32,306 nt of DNA, taken from Xanthocytophaga flava. GTDB lineage: Bacteria; Bacteroidota; Bacteroidia; Cytophagales; 172606-1. The translations under genes and the position numbers were made by a program. The notes under the pieces were generated by a model. That model was given only the letters and a program-made list of their open reading frames with translations, ran no database searches and was not told the origin of the DNA. This document shows positions 8,361-16,206 of this stretch, piece after piece. Where the stretch lies: assembly GCA_030068525.1 (NCBI GenBank), contig JASJOS010000033.1, positions 1 to 32,306 of the forward strand, in the 5' to 3' direction. How positions within the stretch are numbered: position 1 is the first letter of the stretch; each line of letters opens with the position of its first letter.

Positions 8361-9752
8361 TCAGACCTTCACCTTTTTCCAGTTTCCTTTCTGGAAATAA
8401 TACCAGGAAACCAAGGCTAAAAGCGCTTCCGCTGCCGGCACTGCCATGATGGCGCCTGCCGAATGCATGCCAAAGCCTTTTGCCAGCAAGTATGCCAACG
8501 GAACCTGGAATAGCCAGAAGCAGCCGAAATTGATCCAGGTTGGCGTTTTCGTATCACCGGCGCCGTTTAAGGCCTGGCTCATGACCATAGCCACGGCATA
8601 AAAAATAAATCCTGAACCAATGATGCGAAGCGCGGTGCTGCCGTAGCTTAAAATATCGGGTTCGGTGGTGAAAACCCGGATGATTGGCCCGGCGCATAAC
8701 AGGAACAGTAACATAACGAAACTCATCAGTACAGCGTTGTATCTGGCGGTCAGTATAACGCTTTGCGCCGCCCGGTCCACGTGGCCTGCCCCCAGGTTTT
8801 GTCCGACTAAAGTGGCGGCAGCGTTACTTAACCCCCAGCAGGGCAGAATAAAGAATACGAAGTTGCGGAAAGCAATCTGGTAGCCGGCAGAAGCGGCCGT
8901 ACCGCCTGTTTCTGCTACCAGGCGCGTTAAAATGATCCAGCTGCCACTGGCAATGATAAATTGAAAGGTGGCTGGCCAGGCGATGGCAATAATGCTCTTT
9001 GCCATTGGAATATCCCAGCTAAAGTGAGAACGGCGGAACTTCAGCATGCCGCTGCCTTTGCACAGGTGGTAGACCTGGAAGATTACGCCGCCGCTCCTTC
9101 CGATAACTGTGGCCATAGCAGCGCCTTTTAAGCCAAAAAAGTGAATGAAAACCGGGCAGAGAATAATGTTGGTCAAGCTCGCAATCCAAAGACTTTTCAT
9201 CGCCATGGCAGCCTGGCCGGCACCCCGGAAGATGCCGTTGATCAAAAACAAGAGCATGATGACCAGGCTGCTACCTAACATGATGCGGGTGAAAACAACA
9301 CCTTCGTGGACGACTTCATCGCTGGCCCCCATCAACCGTAAGATTTCAGCCGCGAAAAAAATCCCCGCCAGGCTCAGGATAACGGTGGCGATCACACAAA
9401 TCAACAGCGATTGGGCACCGGCATGAGCGGCGGCTTCCGGTTTTTTTTCGCCAATCCGGCGCGCCACGATGGCCGTTGCCGCTGTGCTTAAGCCAATAGC
9501 GATGGAATACACAATGGTAATGACCGACTCTGTTAAGCCGACGGTGGCAATGGCGTTTTGTCCGAGCTTGCTGACAAAAAACATATCCACGACCGCAAAG
9601 ACACTTTCCAGGCTTAATTCCAGTATCATGGGAATAGCCAGTAAGAAGATGGCTTTGGGAATGCTGCCCTGCGTATAATCCTGTTGCTCACCATTGAGTG
9701 AAAGCTTAATGGTGCTCCAGATTTTGGAACCTGTGGTTTGTAGCGTGGTCAT
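8361..9752 (-). CDS. MATE-family multidrug efflux transporter
   Basis: The 463-residue, strongly hydrophobic protein has about 12 predicted membrane helices in two related halves, the layout of MATE (NorM/DinF) exporters. Family features include PKAIFLLAIPMILELSLESV at the start of helix 1, the FFVSKLGQNAIATVGLTES segment and, in the second half, ALNGAGDTKTPTWINFGCFW, a variant of the conserved G-G-D---P motif. These pumps use a Na+ or H+ gradient to expel cationic or planar drugs across the inner membrane. Its start is 9 nt downstream of the preceding hydrolase stop, indicating translational coupling in the cluster that also carries the rifampicin-modifying enzyme. Length matches the family. 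Confidence 0.9.
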   Translation of the reverse strand: MTTLQTTGSKIWSTIKLSLNGEQQDYTQGSIPKAIFLLAIPMILELSLESVFAVVDMFFVSKLGQNAIATVGLTESVITIVYSIAIGLSTAATAIVARRIGEKKPEAAAHAGAQSLLICVIATVILSLAGIFFAAEILRLMGASDEVVHEGVVFTRIMLGSSLVIMLLFLINGIFRGAGQAAMAMKSLWIASLTNIILCPVFIHFFGLKGAAMATVIGRSGGVIFQVYHLCKGSGMLKFRRSHFSWDIPMAKSIIAIAWPATFQFIIASGSWIILTRLVAETGGTAASAGYQIAFRNFVFFILPCWGLSNAAATLVGQNLGAGHVDRAAQSVILTARYNAVLMSFVMLLFLLCAGPIIRVFTTEPDILSYGSTALRIIGSGFIFYAVAMVMSQALNGAGDTKTPTWINFGCFWLFQVPLAYLLAKGFGMHSAGAIMAVPAAEALLALVSWYYFQKGNWKKVKV

Positions 9753-9761
9753 GATCGGGGC

Positions 9762-10577
9762 TTATTTCAAAAAGTTTTCGAGATACACTTTGAGCAGGTC
9801 TGTCTGCTGCATCAGGCTGACATGCGATTGTCCGGGAACAATCGCTAACTGGGATTTAGGCATAGGCTGCAGGTCGGCAGAATGGTCACCGCCTAACAGT
9901 TTATACGTTTTGGCCAGTTCTATTTTATCCATCCCATCATTGTCACCGGATATAATGAGTACAGGAGCCGCAATTTTTGCGATGTTGTCATCGCCCAGAT
10001 CAAATGGCTCTCCGGCTAAGGCCATCATCTGTTCCAGAAACGTTGTCCATTTGCTTTTATCCGGCGCCACGGCCTCGTAGGCGGCTTGCAGGGGCGAGTT
10101 GGCAAAAAGCTCCGGTTTCATCTTTTTAAACCCGCTGGTTACCTCCTCCACCCAGCCGGCAGTCTTATGGGCAGCCGAAATAATAACCAGTTTTCGCAAA
10201 CGTTTCGGGCTTTGTATGGCAAACTGATAAGCGATCTGCCCGCCGAAACTATATCCTGCGACATCGGCACTCTCAATGTTCAGGTAATCCATCACTTTCT
10301 CCACATCGCTTGCCAACGTAGTACGTGATAAACTCCTGTCTGAATAGGGCGTGTGCCCGTGTCCCTGCAATTCAATGGCAATCACTTTCCGGCCCTGAGA
10401 CAGTTGTGGAATTAACTGGCCCCAGTTGAGCTGGATGGTATAATAAGCCCCGTGTAATAAAATCAAAGGCTTCCCCTGTCCATATACTTGGTAATATACC
10501 TGGGTGCCATTGGCAGGTGCATAGCCACTGCTGGAGGGCGTTACTGTTTGTCCGTTCGATTGCAATGTGGTAATCAT
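9762..10577 (-). CDS. Alpha/beta hydrolase
   Basis: The protein shows a classical fold: oxyanion motif LILLHGAYYT (39-46), nucleophile elbow GYSFGG with S110, acid in the ISGDNDG segment (about 212) and a C-terminal histidine in PGQSHVSLM (about 254). It resembles BioH/haloperoxidase-type esterases. The ATG at 10577 gives MITTLQSNGQ, but the same frame continues upstream as ATIFKPIAFIAIL before a TAA. The ATG therefore cuts off the front of what looks like an export signal, and no ATG, GTG or TTG precedes it. The gene may have lost its original start, or the upstream residues may be untranslated. It lies between rph-like and MATE genes, same strand; a TACCTTTG box is present at 10669-10676. 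Confidence 0.8.
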   Translation of the reverse strand: MITTLQSNGQTVTPSSSGYAPANGTQVYYQVYGQGKPLILLHGAYYTIQLNWGQLIPQLSQGRKVIAIELQGHGHTPYSDRSLSRTTLASDVEKVMDYLNIESADVAGYSFGGQIAYQFAIQSPKRLRKLVIISAAHKTAGWVEEVTSGFKKMKPELFANSPLQAAYEAVAPDKSKWTTFLEQMMALAGEPFDLGDDNIAKIAAPVLIISGDNDGMDKIELAKTYKLLGGDHSADLQPMPKSQLAIVPGQSHVSLMQQTDLLKVYLENFLK

Positions 10578-10668
10578 AAGAATGGCGATGAATGCTATCG
10601 GTTTAAAAATAGTTGCAGTTTAGTGTAAACGCTTCATGAGGTAGTTGTGGTTGCTTTTGTTAACATTA

Positions 10669-10676
10669 CAAAGGTA
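10669..10676 (-). promoter_or_regulatory. Possible -7 box upstream of the hydrolase gene
   Basis: TACCTTTG on the minus strand matches the Bacteroidota -7 consensus TAnnTTTG. It lies about 92 nt before the hydrolase ATG. No good TTTG is seen at the -33 position, so this is a weak internal promoter candidate for the hydrolase-MATE-DoxX-esterase part of the cluster. Confidence 0.35.
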
Positions 10677-10739
10677 GCAAGTATTTCAGCGTTTCGGGCT
10701 GTGTGAAAGTGACCATCTCAGGGGTGTGTTGCGACAAAA

Positions 10740-13436
10740 TTATGTCTGCAACCCCTCCGCTTCGCTTAGGATCTCCACATAGCCCGCTGTTCCATGTACC
10801 CGGATCCGTTGCCCGTCTTTGATGATGCGGGTTGCATTTTCCACGCCTACAACCGCTGGCAGACCATATTCACGTGCAATCACAGCGCCGTGCGTCATGA
10901 GTCCGCCCACTTCCGTGATCAGGCCTTTAATGGCAAAGAACAAAGGTGTCCAGCTGGGATCGGTAAAGGTGGTAACCAGGATATCGCCCTCTTCCAGATC
11001 AGCCTCTTCCACCTTCAGAATCACGCGTGCCCTGCCTTCCACGATGCCGGATGAAACCGCCAGACCCGCCAGCGAACCGGCAGGAACAGCTCCACGTTTG
11101 TACTGCCCGTTGAGGATCTCGCCCTCGGAGGTGATCACCCGTGGCGGTGTTAGCTTTTTGTACGTATGGTACGCTGCCTTGCGTTCATTGATAAGTGTGT
11201 AGTCCACTTTGCCGGTACGCACCACCTGCTGCAACTCTTCAAAACAGAGATAGTAGCTGTCTTCTTTTTTTTTGAGAACACCGGCTTCGGTAAGGCGTTT
11301 AGCTTCTTTCAACAACGCCTGCTTGTAAATGAAATACCGGCTAACGATGTCATATTTCGGATATTCACGGTAACCGATAAAGTTCCGCAGCAAGTCAATC
11401 ATCTGCCTGGTTTCGCTGGCTTTTTCTTCGCCGCCCGGTAATGGCTTTAGCCGTGTCAGCAACTCCTGCGCTTTGGCGAAAGCAGTCTGTTGTCCCTGCT
11501 CAAACCGCCGCCTGCTTTCTCCTGGCGGCAGGTTTTTAATGTTGGCAAGCAGCATCGGCAGCAGGATGCCTGGGTTTTCACTCCATCGCGTCCGGGTGAT
11601 GTCAATCTCACCGGCGCACCGCATCCCATATTTGTTCAGGTAGGCTGTGATCGCATCGTAAACCTTCTGCCCTCCTTCGAACGGAAGCAGTGCTTCCAGA
11701 AAGTCAGGGTCGTTGCTCTGCTGCAGATAAGCGATTATCTTCGGATAAGGACGTATGACATCTGCCAGATCCAGAAGGGCCAGGCCCATTTCCGACGTGA
11801 TGTTGTCAGGTGCCGAAAGGGTAAGTGTATCGGCCACGTTGGTTTCCCCCAGCCATTCGCTTATTTTCTCATTGATCCAGGCCGAAGCGTGAATGGCTGC
11901 CATGATCACGTTCAGATTTTTCGTTTCCGAAGACAGCTGTCGCCTGTGCTGCATATCCTGCAGGATATTCTCAAATACCTCCGGTCCTGTTTTGGCTGCG
12001 ATGTTTTCCCTGAGGGCTGCAATTGCGCTTTGGCTGCGTCCGATCAGATCAGCCACAATGCCCGGATCGTTTCCGGCTTCGGCCAGTATATCAGCCGCCG
12101 ACATGCCCTGATGGCCTTTCACGTGTCCGGGTATCGTAACGCCGGGGTCCTCCTTTACAAACTTCCGGTCGATAACAGTCAGCAGGCTATCTTTAATCAG
12201 CGGGTCTGAATGTCCTAACACATTTAACAGGTTTTCCCGGCCTGCGGGGGAGGCCAGTCCCCTGGTAATATCGACGAACAACCTCCCGCCAGCCGTTTTG
12301 AACATGGCCCGGTTTCCGGTCAGCATCCAGACGGACAATCCGAGCGGTTTAAAGGCATCGGTCATCATTTGCTGGTGTCCGACCGATACATAAACATGAT
12401 TTCCGTCCTCGTCAGCCTCCGGTACAGGATATAAGGTGGTGATCGGCCGGCTTTGTACCATATAGAATGTGTCATCCCTCAAACACCACTCAATGTCCTG
12501 TGGCTCCCCCAAATGCGCCTCGATCATTCTGCCGGTTTGCTCGAGTTGTAGTATCTGCGCATCTGTCAGCGCCTGGCTGTTCTGCTGCCCGGGTTCGATC
12601 TTCCACGCCTGTGTGCCACCGGCTTCCAAGGCACACACAGCCATTTGTTTAGTAGAGACTGTTTTCTCTATGATGCGGCCTTCTCTTACTTTATAATGGT
12701 CAGCATTGACCAGGCCTGACACCAGCGCCTCTCCCAGTCCGAAGCTTGCATCTATGGAAACTACCTTACGGCTGCCACTGATGGGATCTGCCGTAAAGAG
12801 AATGCCGGAAACCTGAGAAAAAACCATCCGCTGCACCACGACGGCTAATAAAACGTTACGGTGACCGAAGCCATTCTGCATCCGGTATATTATCGCCCGC
12901 TCTGTAAACAGGGAGGCCCAGCATTTGCGGATATGGCTTAAAATGGCATCACTACCGGTAACGTTTAAAAAGCTATCCTGCTGACCTGCAAAGGAGGCAC
13001 TGGCCAGATCCTCTGCGGTAGCGCTGGAACGCACCGCATACGCGTGTTTTCCGCCGTGCTGACCGATGCGGCTACGGACTTGATTTTCAAGTTCCTGCGG
13101 AATAGCCGTGGCTTCAATGCACATTCTGATCTTTGCGCCTATCTCACTGATCGCTTTCAGGTCCGATACGGTCAGACCTTCCAGCTGTTCAAGCAGTGCA
13201 ACAAACTCCGGCTGATGCGCAATCACGTCTTTAAAAGCCTCAGTCGTGACACAGAAACCTTCCGGCACGTTTAGCGCCGGGATCCGGGTTAATTCCGCAA
13301 GATTGGCGCCTTTGCCGCCAATCAACGCAACGGCCGACGGGCCGGCGTCTTTTAAATCCAATAGATATAAGCTCTTATTTTCCATATGATCTTGTTTTCC
13401 ATATGATCTTGTTTTCCATATGATCTTGTTTTCCAT
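10740..13436 (-). CDS. rph: Rifampicin phosphotransferase-like enzyme (PEP-synthase fold)
   Basis: This is a large dikinase-family enzyme of 898 residues from 13436, or 881 from the likely ancestral ATG at 13385 (MENKSLYLLDLK). The ATP-grasp part has GGKGANLAELTRI, RSSATAEDLASASFAGQQDS and DIEWCL. A middle domain (about 340-780) follows. The swivelling phosphohistidine domain comes last, GGLMTHGAVIARE with H849 (H832 from the shorter start), about 50 residues before the end. In PEP synthase and PPDK the histidine domain is followed by a PEP-binding barrel; here nothing follows. This order (ATP, substrate, His) is that of rifamycin phosphotransferases, which inactivate rifampicin using ATP. 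It lies directly downstream of a MarR gene. The start region consists of five 17-bp repeats, so the true start is uncertain. Confidence 0.82.
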   Translation of the reverse strand: MENKIIWKTRSYGKQDHMENKSLYLLDLKDAGPSAVALIGGKGANLAELTRIPALNVPEGFCVTTEAFKDVIAHQPEFVALLEQLEGLTVSDLKAISEIGAKIRMCIEATAIPQELENQVRSRIGQHGGKHAYAVRSSATAEDLASASFAGQQDSFLNVTGSDAILSHIRKCWASLFTERAIIYRMQNGFGHRNVLLAVVVQRMVFSQVSGILFTADPISGSRKVVSIDASFGLGEALVSGLVNADHYKVREGRIIEKTVSTKQMAVCALEAGGTQAWKIEPGQQNSQALTDAQILQLEQTGRMIEAHLGEPQDIEWCLRDDTFYMVQSRPITTLYPVPEADEDGNHVYVSVGHQQMMTDAFKPLGLSVWMLTGNRAMFKTAGGRLFVDITRGLASPAGRENLLNVLGHSDPLIKDSLLTVIDRKFVKEDPGVTIPGHVKGHQGMSAADILAEAGNDPGIVADLIGRSQSAIAALRENIAAKTGPEVFENILQDMQHRRQLSSETKNLNVIMAAIHASAWINEKISEWLGETNVADTLTLSAPDNITSEMGLALLDLADVIRPYPKIIAYLQQSNDPDFLEALLPFEGGQKVYDAITAYLNKYGMRCAGEIDITRTRWSENPGILLPMLLANIKNLPPGESRRRFEQGQQTAFAKAQELLTRLKPLPGGEEKASETRQMIDLLRNFIGYREYPKYDIVSRYFIYKQALLKEAKRLTEAGVLKKKEDSYYLCFEELQQVVRTGKVDYTLINERKAAYHTYKKLTPPRVITSEGEILNGQYKRGAVPAGSLAGLAVSSGIVEGRARVILKVEEADLEEGDILVTTFTDPSWTPLFFAIKGLITEVGGLMTHGAVIAREYGLPAVVGVENATRIIKDGQRIRVHGTAGYVEILSEAEGLQT

Positions 13437-13462
13437 ATGATCTTGTTTTCCATATGATCTTA
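13378..13462 (-). repeat. Five 17-bp tandem repeats carrying the rph start codon
   Basis: Five head-to-tail units (plus strand TTTTCCATATGATCTTG) begin at 13378, 13395, 13412, 13429 and 13446; the last differs at its final base. Each unit holds an ATGGAAAA start on the minus strand. Because 17 is not a multiple of 3, successive ATGs fall in different frames. In frame with the enzyme are 13385 and 13436 only. The ATG nearest the ribosome site (13453) is out of frame and would give a peptide of about 33 residues. Confidence 0.95.
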
Positions 13463-13915
13463 TTTATCCTTGAACTGGTTGGTGGTCTCAGTCATGAGTT
13501 CAATTGACCGTTGCAAAAACGTTTCGATGATCTCCAGATCCCGTTCTGTGAATGAACGGATCATTTCCTCCGAGCGGCTCCGGTAATCGGTATACAGCGG
13601 CGCGAGCAGTTTCATGATCTTGTCCGTATCAGGCACGACCATGACTTTCCTCCTGTCCTCCTTGGCAAATTCTCTTCTGACCAGTTCTTTTTTCTCGAAC
13701 CGGTCGATCAAACCCGTCACAGCGCCACTAGTCAGCCCCGTTACCTCGCCCAACTCTCCGGCAGTCATCGCCCCTTTTACCAGAAAAAAGCCCAGATACT
13801 TCTGGTCAGTACCGGATAGCCCTGCTTTTCGTGCAATGTTTTCATGCATCTGAATGGAAGTATAAGCGTACTGCTGGCTTAACTTTCTTACCCGGGTGAT
13901 GGCTTCGTGATTCAT
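13460..13915 (-). CDS. MarR-family transcriptional regulator
   Basis: The 151-residue protein has the MarR winged-helix layout: N-terminal helices (about 1-45), recognition region MTAGELGEVTGLTSGAVTGL (about 50-70), then the wing IDRFEKKELVRREFAKEDRR with the conserved D-RR, and C-terminal dimerisation helices. MarR proteins bind palindromes as dimers and usually release DNA on binding a small aromatic ligand. Its stop TAA lies inside the repeat array at the rph start, and AAGGAT within its last codons is the best ribosome site for the next gene. A perfect palindrome overlaps its own promoter (13936-13958), so autoregulation of the marR-rph transcript is likely. A rifamycin-like inducer is plausible but unproven. 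Confidence 0.88.
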   Translation of the reverse strand: MNHEAITRVRKLSQQYAYTSIQMHENIARKAGLSGTDQKYLGFFLVKGAMTAGELGEVTGLTSGAVTGLIDRFEKKELVRREFAKEDRRKVMVVPDTDKIMKLLAPLYTDYRSRSEEMIRSFTERDLEIIETFLQRSIELMTETTNQFKDK

Positions 13916-13935
13916 AATATATCTTATCGTGTCTG

Positions 13936-13958
13936 ATTATCTTAGTCACAAAGATAAT
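13936..13958. promoter_or_regulatory. Probable MarR operator (8-7-8 palindrome)
   Basis: ATTATCTT (13936-13943) and AAGATAAT (13951-13958) are perfect inverted arms with a 7-bp spacer. The right arm overlaps the -7 box of the marR promoter. It begins 21 bp before the marR ATG. Size and position fit a MarR dimer site that blocks RNA polymerase. Confidence 0.65.
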
Positions 13959-13978
13959 TTTATTATTTAATTTACAAA
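13949..13978 (-). promoter_or_regulatory. Bacteroidota-type promoter of marR-rph
   Basis: On the minus strand TTTG (13978-13975) is followed after 18 bp by TATCTTTG (13956-13949). This matches the Bacteroidota consensus TTTG-N19-TAnnTTTG within one base of spacing. The start codon of marR is 34 bp beyond the -7 box. Confidence 0.6.
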
Positions 13979-14279
13979 CAAAATTTTGACTTCATATATC
14001 GAATTGCCTTACCTCCTCCGGCAGAGCTGGCCTCCTATGGGGCCAGTATGGGAAGTATCGGAAGCAGCCCGGATTTCGTTCTATCGCTTTATGCCAGCGG
14101 CTGACTGGTAGGGATATTCCCAACGGTCAGGAGCAAACGCCGGAATCGGCTGGCGGCCTTTTACCCTTATGAGCGTAAGTCATGAGCGTAAGCCCTTCAA
14201 TTCCAAATGGTAGTACCTGCCGTTTTATTTCCGCGTGCGGATTACCGGTAGTTTTGACGTATATAGGAAAAACAATCCC
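13979..14279. other. Non-coding stretch between marR and the dead reductase gene
   Basis: No gene was recognised. A short frame reads ELASYGASMGSIGSSPDFVL and may be the tail of a lost gene, but no family is evident. A 13-bp-period duplication of ATGAGCGTAAG lies at 14169-14192. Confidence 0.4.
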
Positions 14280-14625
14280 ATGAAAAAATTAATCGTATCA
14301 GAATGGACGTCCTTAGATGGAGTTTTTGATTCAGTCCTGATGGAACAATGGTTCAATCCTTACCACAGTGATAGGCGTGCGGAATATATCGGGCAGGTAA
14401 TCCGGCATTGCAAGAGCATGCTGTATGGCCGCCATACCTATGAAAATATTTAATTTTTACAGGTCGCAGTTTAAGCACAATCCATTGGGCATAGCCGATA
14501 AAAAGAATCAGGTAAAAAAATATGTGGTAACACCTACCCTGACAAGCGGCGGCTGACAGAACACCACTGTTATTGGCAAGGATCTGATCGGAAAGCTGAC
14601 TGCTTTAAAAGTATGCGCCCGATGA
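14280..14625 (+). pseudogene. Dead RibD/DHFR-like reductase gene
   Basis: The ATG at 14280 follows the ribosome-site-like AGGAAAA and encodes MKKLIVSEWTSLDGVFD...YHSDRRAEYI, then LYGRHTYENI before TAA (14451-14453). This is the start of the dihydrofolate-reductase-like RibD C-terminal family. The protein resumes in another frame from about 14455 (FYRSQFKHNPLGIADKKNQV, KKYVVTPTLTSGG), meets TGA at 14554 where the sequence suggests tryptophan, continues QNTTVIGKDLIGKLTALK and stops at 14625. So there is one frameshift, one nonsense codon and a missing C-terminal third. It abuts the IS66 fragment, which probably removed the 3' end. Confidence 0.8.
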
Positions 14626-14626
14626 A

Positions 14627-14782
14627 CTACCTACTGGTAGTGTGAACAATTCGTTTATAGTTTTGCGGAAATAAATCGGTTAGATTTTTGTGATTAATCG
14701 AAGATCTCTTTTTCAGAGTATACTTCAACCATTGAAAAGGATTCACATCCTCTTTCTTACAGGTGGCAAAGAAGGAATAAAT
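14627..14782 (-). pseudogene. IS66-family transposase (TnpC) C-terminal remnant
   Basis: The minus strand reads IYSFFATCKKEDVNPFQWLK, then YTLKKRSSINHKNLTDLFPQ and NYKR. This is the conserved end of IS66 TnpC (YS--ATCK-N-V-PF-WL). It is open only between a stop at 14783-14785 and the end at 14627. It marks the right border of the G+C-rich cassette and converges on the dead reductase gene. Confidence 0.75.
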
Positions 14783-14784
14783 CT

Positions 14785-14823
14785 ATCACTGCGAGATCAT
14801 CACTGCGAGATTATCACTGCTCG
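14785..14823. repeat. 14-bp tandem repeat, three copies
   Basis: ATCACTGCGAGAT-type units start at 14785, 14799 and 14813; the third is degenerate. A further duplication, TATCTTCTCTTGA at 14958 and 14976 (18-bp period), overlaps the end of the next gene and duplicates its last codons. Confidence 0.8.
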
Positions 14824-14974
14824 TTGTGCCGCTTGCAACCCTTGTAGGAAGCATTAATAGTATTTTTTTCTTGTTTTGGCTTAAAAAAATTGAATAAATA
14901 GTTATGTCTGGCACATCAACTGCTCTGTTGACAAGCTGATCTAGGACTTTGATATTTTATCTTCTCTTGACATT

Positions 14975-15655
14975 CTATCTTCTCTTGATGGTCAGCATCT
15001 GGTCTCCTTTTTTTTGAAATTCATAATCCGTTTTTTCAATACCAACTACAAAATCTGTTTGAAAATGTGCAACCAGACTGTCGAGTAGCTCAGATCTTTT
15101 TGCGTTCAGATCTAAAAGCGGGAATATTCGGATCTCTCTGGCAACCCGGAGCATTTCAGTCATACAGGCCACATGGAAATCAAAACCAAGTTGTGAATAT
15201 AAAATCAAAAAATGGGAACTGAGTCCTAATTCGAAAGTCAAATCATCAAATTGGGTTCTGTCAGGCAGTTGGTGATTTAGGTAACGGCCTTCGATTTTGC
15301 CTGTTTCAAAGTCTTTGAGGAACCTGTCCATTGCCAATAAGCGTATGGTTTCCAATTCGTCGATATTTTTGATTTTTGTCCAGACAAAATTTTCCAGATT
15401 CTTTCTTGTCTGTTCGATGACAATATCTTTTATCTGTTCAATCCTGCCTGTAAGCTGAGAAGTTGAAAAGCCATATATCGGATCAATAGAAACGACGCTT
15501 TTGCTCAAAGCGGTCATTTCACAGTTAAAACTTGCCGGTCCGTCTCCAAAACTAATGATCCGTTTATCCAGGTCCGAATTGGTCAGATTAAACATGCTCC
15601 TATATTCATCCAGGTTCCTTCCCCAGGGAACCGTGTTTTCCAATTCAAAAGCCAT
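14975..15655 (-). CDS. SAM-dependent methyltransferase-like protein
   Basis: The 226-residue soluble protein starts MAFELENTVPWGRNLDEYRS. A glycine-rich loop at about 36-42 (SFGDGPASFNCEMT) fits the cofactor-binding motif I of class I SAM-dependent methyltransferases, and VVSIDPIYGFS follows as the motif II-like strand with an acidic residue. The DLTFELGLSSHFLILY and MLRVAREIRIFPLLD segments resemble the later motifs of that fold. I recall similar Bacteroidota proteins annotated as methyltransferases; the substrate is unknown. The last codons overlap a TATCTTCTCTTGA duplication, so the C-terminus KRR may vary between strains. The gene is single, with no neighbour in the same transcript. Confidence 0.65.
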   Translation of the reverse strand: MAFELENTVPWGRNLDEYRSMFNLTNSDLDKRIISFGDGPASFNCEMTALSKSVVSIDPIYGFSTSQLTGRIEQIKDIVIEQTRKNLENFVWTKIKNIDELETIRLLAMDRFLKDFETGKIEGRYLNHQLPDRTQFDDLTFELGLSSHFLILYSQLGFDFHVACMTEMLRVAREIRIFPLLDLNAKRSELLDSLVAHFQTDFVVGIEKTDYEFQKKGDQMLTIKRR

Positions 15656-16206
15656 TTTTTGTAAATCGAGTTTATTTATAAACTATTGTGCTTTTCAACT
15701 ATTTCACTGTAGGTAAAGATTGAATTTTTTAATGTACTTATCCGCTATGATTTACCCGGTCTTAAATTTGGCGGGGGTCAATCCAGTACATTTTTTGATT
15801 TGTTCACCGTCGGAATTTTTTGGGCCTTACAAGTATTATTGTTTTACTTATAAATATTCTACTAACAACAGACCTCCTGATAACAGCAAAACCGTCTGAT
15901 AACAACTCTGATAGGCAGCAGGTGGATTGCTCCAGAACTTTACTGTAATACTTTGCACGCTAAAAGAAAAGATAAGATGGTTCGGATGGATATTTTTTAT
16001 ATAAAGCTACATTGAGCAAAAGAAAATCTGAAGCTAAAGAAGTTAACTGTTACCCTACGATTCAATCCTAAGCTTAGCCCTCAAACCTGTTCAGTTAGAA
16101 AATCTATCGGTTAATCAGTTACAAAGATTCCTGGATATGTATGATGATAGATGTATGATAATAGATGTGCTGACAAAGGCAAACCTGCTATTTTGTCATA
16201 CATCTT
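15656..16206. other. Intergenic region with a possible AraC or IS remnant
   Basis: About 550 bp holds no intact gene. On the minus strand 15751-15846 is open and ends KIKKCTGLTPAKFKTG, which resembles the last helix of AraC/XylS regulators (FKK-TG-TP--FR). The 26 bp at 15754-15779 recur in the same orientation at 21691-21717. A 14-bp tandem duplication lies at 16137-16164. Nothing else was recognised. Confidence 0.4.
15754..15779 (+). repeat. Direct repeat, copy 1 (mate at 21691-21717)
   Basis: CCCGGTCTTAAATTTGG followed by a G-rich run and GGGGGTCA is shared with 21691-21717, differing by a small indel/substitution in the G run. Read on the minus strand it starts TGACCCCC, like some insertion-sequence termini, but it also encodes an AraC-like ending (LTPAKFKTG). 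The identity is undecided. Confidence 0.6.

Noticed and set aside
11490-12209. 239-codon plus-strand frame opposite the rph-like gene
   Set aside because: It lies wholly inside a convincing minus-strand enzyme gene; the composition is a shadow of codon bias in G+C-rich DNA and no protein motif is visible.
10740-13436. Phosphoenolpyruvate synthase or pyruvate phosphate dikinase
   Set aside because: The phosphohistidine domain is at the C-terminus and no PEP-binding barrel with its catalytic cysteine follows.
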